64,000 bases of DNA from Tolypothrix sp. PCC 7910 (GTDB taxonomy: Bacteria; Cyanobacteriota; Cyanobacteriia; Cyanobacteriales; Nostocaceae). The notes beneath the pieces were generated by a model. That model made no database searches and was not told the DNA's origin. It worked only from the letters and a program-made list of their open reading frames with translations. Of the stretch, positions 51,819-63,800 are shown piece by piece (position 1 is the stretch's first letter; the number at the start of each line of letters is the position of its first letter). The stretch is from positions 7,488,001 through 7,552,000 of the forward strand of contig NZ_CP050440.1 of NCBI RefSeq assembly GCF_011769525.1, in the 5' to 3' direction. A program made the translations under genes and the position numbers.

Positions 51819-54800
51819 TTATTTTGCAAATTTAGTTGTCATAAATCCATGTTCTATTAGATAAGAAAAATAAACGCTTAGTAATTGATTGTCTATTGGC
51901 GGACAAGTAATGGATGTACCTACTAGACCATTGATGACGTTTTGGTTATCAATTTGTAAAAATCCTGATTGGGAATTTTCTGCTTGAGCTTGTCTCGTTG
52001 TGAAAAATGGTATTAATGAATATAAAGGATGTTCTAATGAACCTTGAGTAATATCAATTAATTTCTCTCGCCATTGGTCATAAGAAATTTGCTCAATTGC
52101 ATAACCCAAGGAGCGAATCTGCTCAATTAGCATATTGGAGTGGAGAGTTTGAGGGTGAACTAAATGAAAGGTTTTACCAAAAGATGTTTCCTGCTTAGAT
52201 AAATGAACTATGGCTTTGCTAACATAATCAACAGGAACTATATTTTCTTGAATATCTACATCTGGCGCACTTCCTAATTGCACACAACCAATGATCAGTT
52301 TATACAGAAAATCATTACTATTAAAAACACCAGTTTGACTATGTCCAGATATGCGAGATGGTCTGTAAATCGAGATAGGAATTCCTCTTTCAGCCGCCGT
52401 TTGTAGTAATTTTTCAGCTACCCATTTAGTTTGACAATATCCGCTATTAGGAAATTCGCTTTCATTGAGGCTATCTTGTTCCTTAACTATTTGAACCCCA
52501 GATTCAACATTTGAGGAGACAACACCAGAACTAGAAATAAAATGTACTGGTTTGGTTTTAATTTGACTGGCTAATCTCAGAATTTCTTGTGTACCAAGTA
52601 CATTGGCTGGCTTCAGGATAGAGTAGGGATAAATATGATGTACCCAAGCTCCATTATGGTAAATGACATCAATGATAGATGCTAATTGGTGAAATTTTTC
52701 AGTTTCTAAACCCAAAAGTGGCTTTGATAAATCACCGACAATGGGAATGATTCTAGAAGTCCAAATTTCCTGCCAAATTCCATAAGATTTGAGGATATTT
52801 TGTAGTTTTTGATGGGTATCATCAAAATTATCTGCACGCACTAAGCAATAAATATCTGCTGTGGTTTGTTGCAGAAGTTCAGCTAGTAAAAATGCGCCTA
52901 AAAAGCCTGTAGCTCCAGTTAATAAAATTGCTTTAGGTTCAGGGATAAATTTACCAACAGTTTGAGGATAAATTGTTTGGTCTAAAACTGTTTCGGCTTT
53001 AATATCCAAAATGGGAGACTCAATTTTTGCCTGACAAACTTGATCAATATTCTCTGCTAAACCTGCTACAGTAGGATTTTCTAACAAACTGCGTAAAGAT
53101 ATATCCAAGTTAAAAGCTTCTTTAACTTTTGCAAGTAGCTGAGTTGTTAATAAAGAATGTCCACCCAATTCAAAGAAGTTATCGTAAATGCTAACTTTCT
53201 CAACTTTTAAAACCTGTTCCCACATTTGAGTGAGCATTTCTTCTACAGGAGTGCGAGGAGCAACAAATTCTCCGATTAAATCTGAGCTGATTTGTTCTGG
53301 TGCAGGTAATGCTTTCTTATCAACTTTACCATTGGGACTTAGAGGAAATTCTTTGAGTAGCACTACAGCCGATGGTAGCATAAACTCTGGTAGTTTATCT
53401 TGTAGAAAATTGCGTAATTCATTAACTGTAGTGGCTGATTTCAGATGAGGGACTACATAAGCTACTAAGCGTTTGTTTCCTGGGACATCTTCACGCGCAA
53501 TCACTACTGTTTCTTGCACATTTGGATGTTGATTTAATAATGTTTCTATCTCACCTAATTCTATACGGAAGCCACGAATTTTTACTTGGTTGTCAATGCG
53601 TCCTAAAAACTCAATATTGCCATCATTTAGATATCGTCCTAAATCGCCAGTTTTGTACAGACGCATTCCTGGTATTTGATTAAAAGGATGAGGAATAAAG
53701 TTCTCAGATGTAATTGCTGGCTGATGTAAATATCCTCTAGCTAACCCTTCACCGCTAATATAAATTTCACCAGTCACACCAATAGGAACTGGGTGTAAGT
53801 GAGAGTCTAGGATATATATTTGTGTGTTAGCGATGGGACGACCAATAGATATTTGTGTTTTAGTTTCTACAGAATGACAATGGTAGACACTACTCCAAAC
53901 GCTTGCTTCTGTCGGCCCATACTCATTAAATAGAGATGTTTCTGACTGGAATTGAGTGTGATTTTCTACCAATTCTAGTGGACAAGCTTCACCCGCAACT
54001 ATGACAGCACACAGAGAATTTAACTGTTCTGGTTGTGCTTGTTGCAAAATTAAATTATATAGAGAGGGAAGACTTAATAAATGAGAAATACAATGTTGGG
54101 AAATTAATTCTACAAGTTGAGGTACTTCTCGTTGAACACCTTCTGCTGGTAAATGTAGAGTTCCGCCACAACAAAGCGTCCAGAAAATACCTGCTACTGA
54201 ACTATCAAATGCAAAGGATGAAAGTAATAAAAAGCTGGTGACAGGTTCTTGATAGTAGGAGATACGTGCAGTTGTGGAATGAACTAGGTTATGATGTGCG
54301 ATCGCAACTCCTTTAGGTTTACCTGTAGAACCAGAAGTGTAGATGATATAAGCCAAGTTCTCACCAGATGCGGTAATTAGCGGGTTTTCCTGGCTCTCTT
54401 GTGCTATTGTTTTCCAATCTGTATCTATGCAAATGGTCTGTGCATTGTGCTTAGGTAAGCCTTCCAGTAAATGCTGCTGGGTCAATAATACAGATACTTG
54501 CGTATCCTCTAGCATAAAGGCTAAACGCTCTTGGGGATAGTGCGGGTCGAGGGGAACATAAGCACCACCAGCTTTGAGAATACCCAATATACCAATGAGC
54601 ATTTCTAGGGAACGTTCCACAGAAATTCCCACTAATACTTCTGCGCCTACACCCAAACTTTGCAAGTAATGAGCTAATTGATTTGCACGCGCATTGAGCT
54701 CAGTATAAGTAATTTGCTCCTGGTTAAATGCAACAGCGATATTATTGGGTGTGCGTTCTACTTGCTCTATAAATAACTGGTGAATGCACTTATTTTTTGG

Positions 54801-56165
54801 GTAATTAGCATCAGTTTTATTGAACTTAAATAGAATTTGGTGTAGAGTGCGATCGCTTAATATATTGAGCTTACTAATTAGCTCGTCTGAATGCTGAATA
54901 ATACTAGTTAATAATTGAGAAAATTGCTCTGCTATAAGTTCGATGCTTTCAACATGGAATAAATTAGAGTCATAATGAAACTCTAGATTTAAAGCCTCAG
55001 CTTGCTTGTCACCAGCAAGCCTTATTTTAAACTTTTCAATACAAGTATACTGCTGTTGAATAGCAAAGGTTACATTCCCGGCATCAAAACTAAAAGTTTC
55101 TTGCTGAAAATCAAAGCCAAAAGGAAAATTAGTTAACTTTTTAGCAGAAGAATTGACTTGCTCCCAAGTAAAACATTCTTGCCATTTATTTATTTCCACG
55201 ACGGATTCACTAACTTGTTGTAAAACTTGGCTAAAAGTTAAATTTTCTGTCAAATGAAAAGTTAAAGGTAAATATTTAGCAAATAAACCTAAAGAACTTT
55301 TTAATTCATCATATTGTCTACCATCTACACCCACACCAATGATAATTTCTGACTGCTCAAGCAGCCGCCAAAGTAAAATCTGCCAGCAAGTAAGCAGAAA
55401 TACATCAATAGAAGTATTATTTTTATTAGATAGAAATTTTATGGGTTGCACCAAATCATGTTCAATTATTGATTTGAGAATTTTTGGTGAAAACTGATGT
55501 TTGTTTGAATTATCCAGTTCGCAATGTAGCTTTAAATTTTCCAGAATAAATAAATTTTGTTTTAACCAATATTTTCTGCCAATCTCTGTTTCTGCTGATG
55601 CTAATATTTGGTTCTGCCATTCAGAGAAATCTGCATATTGTAGCGGTTTTTCAGATAATTCATGCTCCGAACTACCTGAATAAGCACTAGCAATTTCTCG
55701 CGTTAAATTCTGGAAAGTAACACTATCACCACAAATGGCAGGTAACCCGTGATATAAAAGGTGATGCTCTAACGAGAGAGTGATTACAGCATTCTGTAAA
55801 TTTAAACCCTTTTCTAAATCAAAAGGTAAACATCTCAAATCTTGAATAATCGCCTTAATTTGTATCTCTTGTTCCTCAGCAGTAAAATCAATCAAATTAT
55901 ATATTTGAGATAAATTTACTTTGCTATTTGTAATTTCCTGAACTGGGATAGTCATCCCTGGAAGACAACGAAAACAGGTGCGGAGTATTTCATGGCGATT
56001 AACAACAACTTGTAAAGCTAACTCCAAGCATTTGATATCAAGATTACCTGTAATTGAAATTATACAATCACTGCGATATATAGATTTATTGTCAACTTGC
56101 TGTAGTGACCATAAATGCTCTTGCTGCGGCGACAGTGGAAACCCTTCAATAATTGCTGTTTGCAT
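51819..56165 (-). CDS. NRPS module, C*-A-T with terminal thioester reductase
   Basis: A 1448-residue synthetase. Residues 1-430 are a condensation-like domain in which the HHxxxDG motif reads PAICGDS, so the catalytic His is missing. The adenylation domain (about 455-960) is complete ([45 protein letters not shown]). The carrier attachment Ser is near 1004 (ELGGHSLL). Residues about 1078-1448 are an SDR-type reductase (LLTGATGFLGAFLLAELL; GYCQTKWVAEKLL holds the catalytic Tyr/Lys), predicted to release the peptide as aldehyde or alcohol. By-eye pocket residues are D-S-A-S-I-A-E-V; substrate uncertain. It is last in the assembly line. Confidence 0.9.
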   Translation of the reverse strand: MQTAIIEGFPLSPQQEHLWSLQQVDNKSIYRSDCIISITGNLDIKCLELALQVVVNRHEILRTCFRCLPGMTIPVQEITNSKVNLSQIYNLIDFTAEEQEIQIKAIIQDLRCLPFDLEKGLNLQNAVITLSLEHHLLYHGLPAICGDSVTFQNLTREIASAYSGSSEHELSEKPLQYADFSEWQNQILASAETEIGRKYWLKQNLFILENLKLHCELDNSNKHQFSPKILKSIIEHDLVQPIKFLSNKNNTSIDVFLLTCWQILLWRLLEQSEIIIGVGVDGRQYDELKSSLGLFAKYLPLTFHLTENLTFSQVLQQVSESVVEINKWQECFTWEQVNSSAKKLTNFPFGFDFQQETFSFDAGNVTFAIQQQYTCIEKFKIRLAGDKQAEALNLEFHYDSNLFHVESIELIAEQFSQLLTSIIQHSDELISKLNILSDRTLHQILFKFNKTDANYPKNKCIHQLFIEQVERTPNNIAVAFNQEQITYTELNARANQLAHYLQSLGVGAEVLVGISVERSLEMLIGILGILKAGGAYVPLDPHYPQERLAFMLEDTQVSVLLTQQHLLEGLPKHNAQTICIDTDWKTIAQESQENPLITASGENLAYIIYTSGSTGKPKGVAIAHHNLVHSTTARISYYQEPVTSFLLLSSFAFDSSVAGIFWTLCCGGTLHLPAEGVQREVPQLVELISQHCISHLLSLPSLYNLILQQAQPEQLNSLCAVIVAGEACPLELVENHTQFQSETSLFNEYGPTEASVWSSVYHCHSVETKTQISIGRPIANTQIYILDSHLHPVPIGVTGEIYISGEGLARGYLHQPAITSENFIPHPFNQIPGMRLYKTGDLGRYLNDGNIEFLGRIDNQVKIRGFRIELGEIETLLNQHPNVQETVVIAREDVPGNKRLVAYVVPHLKSATTVNELRNFLQDKLPEFMLPSAVVLLKEFPLSPNGKVDKKALPAPEQISSDLIGEFVAPRTPVEEMLTQMWEQVLKVEKVSIYDNFFELGGHSLLTTQLLAKVKEAFNLDISLRSLLENPTVAGLAENIDQVCQAKIESPILDIKAETVLDQTIYPQTVGKFIPEPKAILLTGATGFLGAFLLAELLQQTTADIYCLVRADNFDDTHQKLQNILKSYGIWQEIWTSRIIPIVGDLSKPLLGLETEKFHQLASIIDVIYHNGAWVHHIYPYSILKPANVLGTQEILRLASQIKTKPVHFISSSGVVSSNVESGVQIVKEQDSLNESEFPNSGYCQTKWVAEKLLQTAAERGIPISIYRPSRISGHSQTGVFNSNDFLYKLIIGCVQLGSAPDVDIQENIVPVDYVSKAIVHLSKQETSFGKTFHLVHPQTLHSNMLIEQIRSLGYAIEQISYDQWREKLIDITQGSLEHPLYSLIPFFTTRQAQAENSQSGFLQIDNQNVINGLVGTSITCPPIDNQLLSVYFSYLIEHGFMTTKFAK

Positions 56166-56203
56166 ATTGATACCTGCTATTATTTGTTGATTTAGAGAGT
56201 AAT

Positions 56204-59200
56204 TTACTTAACGGACTTACGTCTAATATTACTCAGTTGTTGTTTCAAGGAATTTTTATAACTTATTTCTTGAGTAAGTCTATTTTGTTTGTCTGCTTCC
56301 GCTAGTATTTCTTTAATTTCATTGATTTTGATAGCTGGTTCATGCACAATCTTGCTCAAAATTATTTTGAAATCTTTGAGCATTTGAGAGATAGTGTCAG
56401 CTTCAAATAAATCTGTACTATATTTCAATAATCCTATCAAGCCTTGCTCTGTATCTTTAATGTCAAAGAGTAAATCAAAGGTGGCTGTTTTGCTTTTTAT
56501 TTCCAAATTCTGAAAAGTTAAGCCTGAAATATTTAAAGCAGTTGCAGGGGTATTTTGGAGAATTAATTTCACTTGAAATAATGGTGTTGTGTGTAAATTA
56601 CGCTCTGGATTTATAGCTTCTACAAGTTTGTCGAAAGGTAAATCCTGATGTGCATAAGCATCTAAAGCGACTGACCGAACTCTTTCTAGTAATTCTTTAA
56701 AACTAGGATTACCATCTAACTTAGTACGTAATACTAATTGATTAACAAAAAAGCCAATTAATCCCTCACTTTCTCCTTGGTTACGGTTAGCGACATCTGT
56801 ACCAATTACAATGTCATCTTGCTCGCTGTAGTAGTGCATTAAGGTTACAAAAGCGGCTTGCAATGTCATGAAAAGCGTTACACCCTGTTGGTTACTCAAG
56901 CTTTTTATTTGTTGAGATAATCTCTGAGAAAGTGTAAAAGTTTGTGCTGAACCTTGATATGTCGGTGTGATAGCTCGAGGATAATCCGTCTTTAATTTGA
57001 GCGTTGGGAAATCCTTAAGCTGATATTGCCAATATGTAACTAATTTATCTAATACTTCTTCCTGCAACCATTGATGTTGCCAAATAGCAAAGTCTGCATA
57101 TTGAATTGGTAATTCTGGTAATGGAGATGGCTGATTCAGAGAAAATGCTTGATATAGTGATACTATTTCCTGAATTAAGATGCCTGTAGACCAACCATCA
57201 GAGATAATATGATGAGTAGTCAATAGCAGCAGATATTCTGTGTCAGCTAAACGTAAAAGTGTAACTCTTAATAGCGGATCTGTAGTTAAGTTAAATGGCT
57301 TTTCAGCTTCTTTTTTAACCAAATTATGCGCTGTTTCCTCTCGTTCTACTTCTGATAATTGGCTCATGTCTATAATATTTAATTTTAAATTACAAGATGG
57401 GGCAATAACTTGGATGGGTTGTCCATTTTCTAAAACAAAGTTGGTGCGGAGGATTTCGTGACGACGAATAATTTCATTGAAGCTTTGTTTTAAAGCTGAG
57501 ATATCTAGTGAACCAATGATCCGCACTGCATCAAATATATTATATGCGGTGTTATGAGTTTCCAATTGGTCGAGATACCATAGCCTTTGTTGAGCATATG
57601 AAAGGGGAATATTACCTATTATATTAGTCTTTTCTATATTGGGTAATTTGAATTTTAAATCCGCTTGCTCAATTTCTGTGGCTAATTCTGCTACTGTTGG
57701 TGATGCAAATAAACAGCGCAAAGGCAACTCTATCTTGAAGGCTTTGCGAATTTGCGAAATCACACGAGTTGCTAATAGAGAATGTCCACCTAATTCAAAG
57801 AAATTGTCGTGAATTCCTATGTGTTTTATACCTAAGATTTCTACCCAAATACCAGTGAGAATTTCTTGCACAGGGGTCAAAGCTAGAGAAGTATTTTCTT
57901 CTGATTGCTGTCTGGGTTCAGGTGCAGGTAAGGTGCGACGGTCAATTTTACCATTGGGTGTGAGAGGAAGTTTCTCTAACACTACAAAGGCAACAGGTAT
58001 CATATAGTCTGGTAATTTAGTTTTTAAGAAATGACGTAATTCTAGGACAGAGATTTCTGTAGATTGGGGAACAATATAAGCTACAAGACGTTTATCATTC
58101 GGTATATCTTCTCTAACGATAACTATAGCTTCTCTGACTTCTGGGTATTGATTAATTTGTGCTTGAATTTCCCCAATTTCAATGCGGAAACCACGAATTT
58201 TAACTTGATAATCAATGCGTCCGATAAATTCTATTTCACCATTAGGCAGGTAGCGAGCTAAATCACCAGTTTTGTATAAACGCGAACCACCTTGATTACT
58301 CAAGTGATTAGGAATAAATTTTGCGGCTGTTAGTTCAGGACGGTTTAAATACCCTCTAGTAACACCAATACCACCTATATATATTTCACCAGTAACTCCT
58401 ATAGGAGTAGGCTGTAAATGAGAATCTAAAATATAAATCAGTGTATTATTAATTGGCTTACCAATTGGCACTTCAACAATTGCAGTATTGACTTTTTGTA
58501 AATAATTCAAGCTACTAGTAGTGGCGACTATAGTTGTTTCTGTGGGGCCATAAGAATTAATTAACTTTACTGTTTCGTTAAATTTTCTCTGCCATACATC
58601 TAGATGTTGCCTTGATGCCATTTCTCCACCAATAATAGCTAAACGTAATTGCTCAGGTAGCTGCAAATTATGTTCAGCTATTTCAATTATTATTTGATGC
58701 CAAAAAGCTGTTGGTAGGTCTAAAATAGTAACTTGAAAATCGTTGCATTGCTGTAAAAATGCTGGGATTGAGCTCAAAATTTTATCGCTGCGTAGGACTA
58801 ATGTAGCACCTTGTACTATGCAGGGAAATATTTCTTCTGCGGCTGCATCAAAGCAAATAGAGGCAAATTGAAGAATGCGATCGCAGCTTTCAATTTGATA
58901 ATGATCACAAGAAAATTCAGTATAATTAACTAAAGATTGATGCTCTACCATCACCCCTTTAGGTTTCCCTGTAGAGCCTGATGTATAAATAATATATGCC
59001 AAGTTTTTGCTTGTAACTTCGGTATGAAGATTTTCTAAATTTTCTTGATTGATTACCTGCAAATTATCATCTATAGCTATAATTTTTGGCTGATTTTGAG
59101 GAAATAATTCCCTTAATTTTTTTTGAGTTAATAATAGAGGTGTATTTGCATCTTCTAAGAGAAAAGCTAACCGCTCTTTGGGATATGCTGGGTCTAGTGG

Positions 59201-60826
59201 TAGATATGCTCCACCCGCTTTGAGAATACCAAGAATACCAACTATCATTGCTAGGGAACGCTCTACACAAATCCCTACTAATACCTCTGGTTTTACTCCT
59301 AGTTTTTGCAGATAATGTGCAAGTTGATTGGCTTTTTGGTTGAGTTCTTGATAAGTTAAAGATTCATTTTCAAATACTACAGCAACAGCATCAGGGGTTT
59401 TCTCTACCTGTGCTTCAAATAATTGATGAATACACTTATCTTGAGAATAATTTATCTCAGTATTATTCCACTCTATTAATAATTGATGTCGTTCACTAAC
59501 AGTTAAAAAAGATAAATCTTTAAGACGCTGGTGCGGATTATTCGCTATACTTACCAGCAAAACTTGAAGATGTCTCAGCATTCTTTTGATAGTAGCAGAA
59601 TATAGGCGATCGCTCTGTTGATAAGTTATATTTAGCAATAATTTTTCACCGGGCACAATACTCACAGTCAGAGGATAGTTAGTCTTATCAAAACCACTGC
59701 GATTTTTTATCTCTAGGTTGATATCTGGGTCTCGTAATGAAGCTTCTATCGGATAATTTTCAAATACTACTATGCTTTCAAATAAAGGCGAACCAGGAGG
59801 AATATCACTCCATTTTTGAATATCTGATAGTGGAGTATATTCATATTGACGCGCCTCTACTTGTTGAGCTAAAAGCTGCTTTAACCAGGGAAGCAAAAAC
59901 TGTTCAGGGTCAATTTGTACTCTCACGGGCAATGTGTTGATGAATAATCCCACCATTGCCTCAGCTTTAGGTAAACTGGGGGGACGGCCGGAAACTGTAG
60001 TTCCAAAAACAATATCTTCCTCACCGCTGTAACGGCTCAACAACAAAGCCCAAGCACCTTGTACTAAAGTATTAAGAGTCAATTGATGTTGTTTGGCTAG
60101 AGATTGCAGTGCAGATGTTGTCGTCGCAGAAAGTTTAATTTCCTGTTCTCCGTTGTCGGTAGAGTGCTGAGTAATTGGTTTAATTCCAATAGGTGTAGGA
60201 GCAGCAAAACCTTTAAGAAGATTGCGCCAAAAAACTTCAGCTTGACTAATACTTTGCTGTTGTAACCAAGCAATATAATCTCGATAAGGACGAGGTGATT
60301 CTAAGTAAATACTTTTATTTTGACAATATGCTTTGTAATAAGTAATAACTTCCTGAAAAATAATCGGTGCTGACCAACCATCCAAGAGAATATGGTGATG
60401 ACTCCAAGTAAAGTGATAGACTTGTTCACCCAGACGAATCAGGAACAAACGCATTAATGGAGCTTGTGAAAGTTCAAAACCTCGCTGTTGGTCTGCTGTT
60501 AATAAAGCTGCTAATTTTTGCTGTTGTTCTTTTGCTTCAATTCCCCGCCAATCTTCTTCATACCAAGAAAATTTTACCTGGCGACCAACAATTTGTAGAG
60601 GCTTTTCGAGGTTTTCCCACACACAAGCCGTTCGCAAAATGGGATGACGTGCTATTACTTGTTTCCAAGCTTGAGCAAATGCAGATATATTTAATTCCCC
60701 ATGCAATTCAAAGCTAGTTTGTTCACAATAAACACTAGATTCAGGAGCTAAAAGGCTATGAAATAGCATCCCTGCTTGCATGGGAGATAACGGATAAACA
60801 TCTTCAATGTTTTTTGTGGCTACCAT
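56204..60826 (-). CDS. NRPS, C-A-T-C
   Basis: A 1540-residue synthetase. It begins with a condensation domain (about 1-440; active HHILLDGW at 144-151), then adenylation (about 465-970; [45 protein letters not shown]), carrier Ser near 1016 (ELGGHSLL) and a second condensation domain (about 1085-1515; HHIISDGW near 1205-1212). It ends with a basic tail, KQQLSNIRRKSVK, without an A domain. Pocket residues by eye are D-A-E-D-I-G-S-I, acidic in a way seen in basic-residue codes such as bacitracin Lys; tentative. Because the upstream protein ends in an epimerase, the first C domain should accept a D-donor. Confidence 0.92.
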   Translation of the reverse strand: MVATKNIEDVYPLSPMQAGMLFHSLLAPESSVYCEQTSFELHGELNISAFAQAWKQVIARHPILRTACVWENLEKPLQIVGRQVKFSWYEEDWRGIEAKEQQQKLAALLTADQQRGFELSQAPLMRLFLIRLGEQVYHFTWSHHHILLDGWSAPIIFQEVITYYKAYCQNKSIYLESPRPYRDYIAWLQQQSISQAEVFWRNLLKGFAAPTPIGIKPITQHSTDNGEQEIKLSATTTSALQSLAKQHQLTLNTLVQGAWALLLSRYSGEEDIVFGTTVSGRPPSLPKAEAMVGLFINTLPVRVQIDPEQFLLPWLKQLLAQQVEARQYEYTPLSDIQKWSDIPPGSPLFESIVVFENYPIEASLRDPDINLEIKNRSGFDKTNYPLTVSIVPGEKLLLNITYQQSDRLYSATIKRMLRHLQVLLVSIANNPHQRLKDLSFLTVSERHQLLIEWNNTEINYSQDKCIHQLFEAQVEKTPDAVAVVFENESLTYQELNQKANQLAHYLQKLGVKPEVLVGICVERSLAMIVGILGILKAGGAYLPLDPAYPKERLAFLLEDANTPLLLTQKKLRELFPQNQPKIIAIDDNLQVINQENLENLHTEVTSKNLAYIIYTSGSTGKPKGVMVEHQSLVNYTEFSCDHYQIESCDRILQFASICFDAAAEEIFPCIVQGATLVLRSDKILSSIPAFLQQCNDFQVTILDLPTAFWHQIIIEIAEHNLQLPEQLRLAIIGGEMASRQHLDVWQRKFNETVKLINSYGPTETTIVATTSSLNYLQKVNTAIVEVPIGKPINNTLIYILDSHLQPTPIGVTGEIYIGGIGVTRGYLNRPELTAAKFIPNHLSNQGGSRLYKTGDLARYLPNGEIEFIGRIDYQVKIRGFRIEIGEIQAQINQYPEVREAIVIVREDIPNDKRLVAYIVPQSTEISVLELRHFLKTKLPDYMIPVAFVVLEKLPLTPNGKIDRRTLPAPEPRQQSEENTSLALTPVQEILTGIWVEILGIKHIGIHDNFFELGGHSLLATRVISQIRKAFKIELPLRCLFASPTVAELATEIEQADLKFKLPNIEKTNIIGNIPLSYAQQRLWYLDQLETHNTAYNIFDAVRIIGSLDISALKQSFNEIIRRHEILRTNFVLENGQPIQVIAPSCNLKLNIIDMSQLSEVEREETAHNLVKKEAEKPFNLTTDPLLRVTLLRLADTEYLLLLTTHHIISDGWSTGILIQEIVSLYQAFSLNQPSPLPELPIQYADFAIWQHQWLQEEVLDKLVTYWQYQLKDFPTLKLKTDYPRAITPTYQGSAQTFTLSQRLSQQIKSLSNQQGVTLFMTLQAAFVTLMHYYSEQDDIVIGTDVANRNQGESEGLIGFFVNQLVLRTKLDGNPSFKELLERVRSVALDAYAHQDLPFDKLVEAINPERNLHTTPLFQVKLILQNTPATALNISGLTFQNLEIKSKTATFDLLFDIKDTEQGLIGLLKYSTDLFEADTISQMLKDFKIILSKIVHEPAIKINEIKEILAEADKQNRLTQEISYKNSLKQQLSNIRRKSVK

Positions 60827-60839
60827 TTACTTATCTCCC

Positions 60840-63800
60840 TTAAAAAGAAACTTGCCTAAAAATTGTGTCGAGTTGTGATTGATCTAGCTGTGCTAGGGGA
60901 AAATCAGAAGGAGTAAAGCCTCCAACTTCAGGGGATTGACAGTGGTGAATGAGCGATCGCAAATTGGTAATAAACCCGTGAGCTAAATCTTCTATAGTGG
61001 ATAGATGATAAAGATTTTGGCTATAAGCCCATTTAAATTGAAATTTACCTGACTCCACACCACCATAAATATCTAGTAGATAAGACCGATGATTACGCTG
61101 GCTTTCGTTGTAATTGTTGGACTGTGGTGTTAATTTAAACAGCGATGATTCAGTTAAACCTTGGTCAAATTGTCCTAAATAGTTAAAGCTGATTTCTGCT
61201 GGAGATAAATTATCAAATAACTGAGAAATACCATCTTCCTGACTAAGATATCGCAGCATTCCGTAACCAATTCCTCGATTGGGAACACTTCGCAATTGCT
61301 CTTTTACAGTCTTTAAAACTTCTCCTAAATCAGTCGTTGTCTCACAACTCAAGACTACTGGAAATACAGATGTAAACCAACCAACAGTCCGCGATACATC
61401 CACATCATCAAATAGCTCTTCTCTGCCGTGTCCTTCTAAATCAAATAGTAGTGTATTGTTGCCTGTCCATTGGCTAAATGTTAATAGTAATGCAGTGAGC
61501 AAGACATCATTAATTTGAGTGTGATAAACTGAGGGAATTTCTTGCAATAATGCTTGAGTTTCGGCTTGGCTGAGATGAACTGCTACAGTTCTAGTGGAAG
61601 CAATAGTGTTTTCTCCACCAGGAGAATCTATTGGTAATTTGGCAATAGGTTGATCCAAATTTGTGAACCAATAATCCAGTTCCGCCCTAGCATCTGATGA
61701 CTGAGCATATTCTTGTATTCGTTCAGCCCATTGTTTAAAAGCTGTGGTTTTTGCTGGCAATTTAATCGCTTGACCTTGTGATATCTGTTGATAGGCTGTT
61801 TGCAAATCTTCTAGTAAAATACGCCAGGAAACTCCATCAACAATTAAGTGGTGAATAGTTACAAATAAGTAACTATTTATATGTTGACCGAGATTAAATA
61901 GAGCGACTCGCAACACTAAACCCTCAGACAAATTTAGGCTAGATTGAATATTCTCTATTGTGGAGGCGATCGCACAATCTAATTCATCTGAATTTAGACT
62001 AGAAAAATCAATTTCTGCAACTAATTCCCGATGTTCTAAATCATTAATTATTGGTTGCCATCCAGATGCTAATTTCTGCCAGTGTACACGCAAAATATCA
62101 TGATGCTCCAGCAAAGATTGCACCACTTGTTGTAATAGTAAAGGATTGAGCGTTTCCTTAACTTCTAGCAATACAGATTGATTGTAATGATGGGGGTCAA
62201 TAAAATTTTGCTCAAAGAACCAATGTTGAATTGGTATGAGGGGAAATGAGCCAGTGACTAAACCTTGTTCAGCTAATTTAGAAGTAGTGAAACTAACTAC
62301 TGTAGCTAGTTCAGCAATGGTTTGATGTTGAAAAATTTGTTTAGGTGTTAAATGTAGTCCCATTTGAACCGCCTTGGAGATTACTTGCAAGCTCAAAATT
62401 GAATCTCCACCCAATTCAAAAAAGTTCTCATTTACCCCAACTTCTTTTAATTCTAATACCTCAGCCCAAATTTGAGCTAATTGTTTTTCTACATTGTTAT
62501 CAACTGGGATTATCTGCGCTGCTTGGCTAGGATTAAATTGAAATTTTGGTAATGCTTGACGGTTGACTTTACCATTAGTTGTAAGAGAAATAGATTCTAG
62601 CAGCATGAAAGCTGCGGGTATCATATATGCTGGTAATTTATCTGTTAAAAATTGGCGTAATTCAGACAGTAATTCCGAGTTGGAAGCATTGGCTACTATA
62701 TAAGCTACCAAACGTTTATAGCCATTTTCATTATCTATAGCTAAAACAACGGCTTCCTTAACGTTTGGATGTTGACTCAATACCGCCTCAATTTCTGCTA
62801 ATTCGATTCGGAATCCTCGGATTTTTACTTGTTGATCAATCCGGTCTAAAAATTCAATTTTACCGTCATTCCGGTAGCGTACTAAATCGCCTGTTTTGTA
62901 AAGCTGAGAATTTGCTTCTTGGCTGAATGGGTTAGGAATAAATTTCTCAGCCGTTAAGTCTGGTTGATGCAAATATCCCCGTGCTACCCCTGCACCACTA
63001 ATATATAATTCACCAGGAACACCAATAGGAACAGGTTGTAAAAATCGGTCTAAAATATAGGTTTGAATATTAAAAATTGGTTCACCAATGGGAAGTTCTT
63101 TGTTAAAAGATTGTCCAGATAAATCGCAGACTGTCGCTACTACTGTAGTTTCTGTAGGCCCATAACTGTTGACTAGTCGCACCGGGGTAGCTAAGTTTTG
63201 TTGCCAAGTAGATAGTCTATCTGGAAGTGCTTTTTCACCACCAATAATAACTAAGCGAAGAGAGGCTGGTAAGGATAATTCACTACTAGATAACTCAGCA
63301 GTTAATTGATGCCAAAAGGCTGTAGGTAAATCTAAAACTGTTAGTGATTGGTGAGAGCAATGTTCTAAGAAGATACGTATAGAACTTAACATTTCTTCAG
63401 GTCGCAGTACCAGAGTTGCACCCTGCACTAAACCAGGGAAAATTTCTTCAGCCGCAGTATCAAAACTGATAGAGGCAAATTGTAGAATGCGATCGCTAGC
63501 TGTAATTTCATATTCTGCAATTGCTGCTTGAGTGAAGTTGACTAAAGATCTATGTGCAATCATTACACCTTTAGGTTTACCAGTAGATCCAGATGTATAG
63601 ATGATATAGGCAAGATTTTCTGGTTTAGTCTGAATAGTTAAATTATCTTGCGGTTGTGCATCTCTCAACTTGGTATGGTCTATACATACAATTTCTGCTG
63701 CACAATTTGGCAGATTCGCTAATAGATGTTCCTGTGTCAACACTACAGAAACTTGAGCATCAGTTAACATGAAAGCGATACGCTCTTGGGGATAAGCGGG

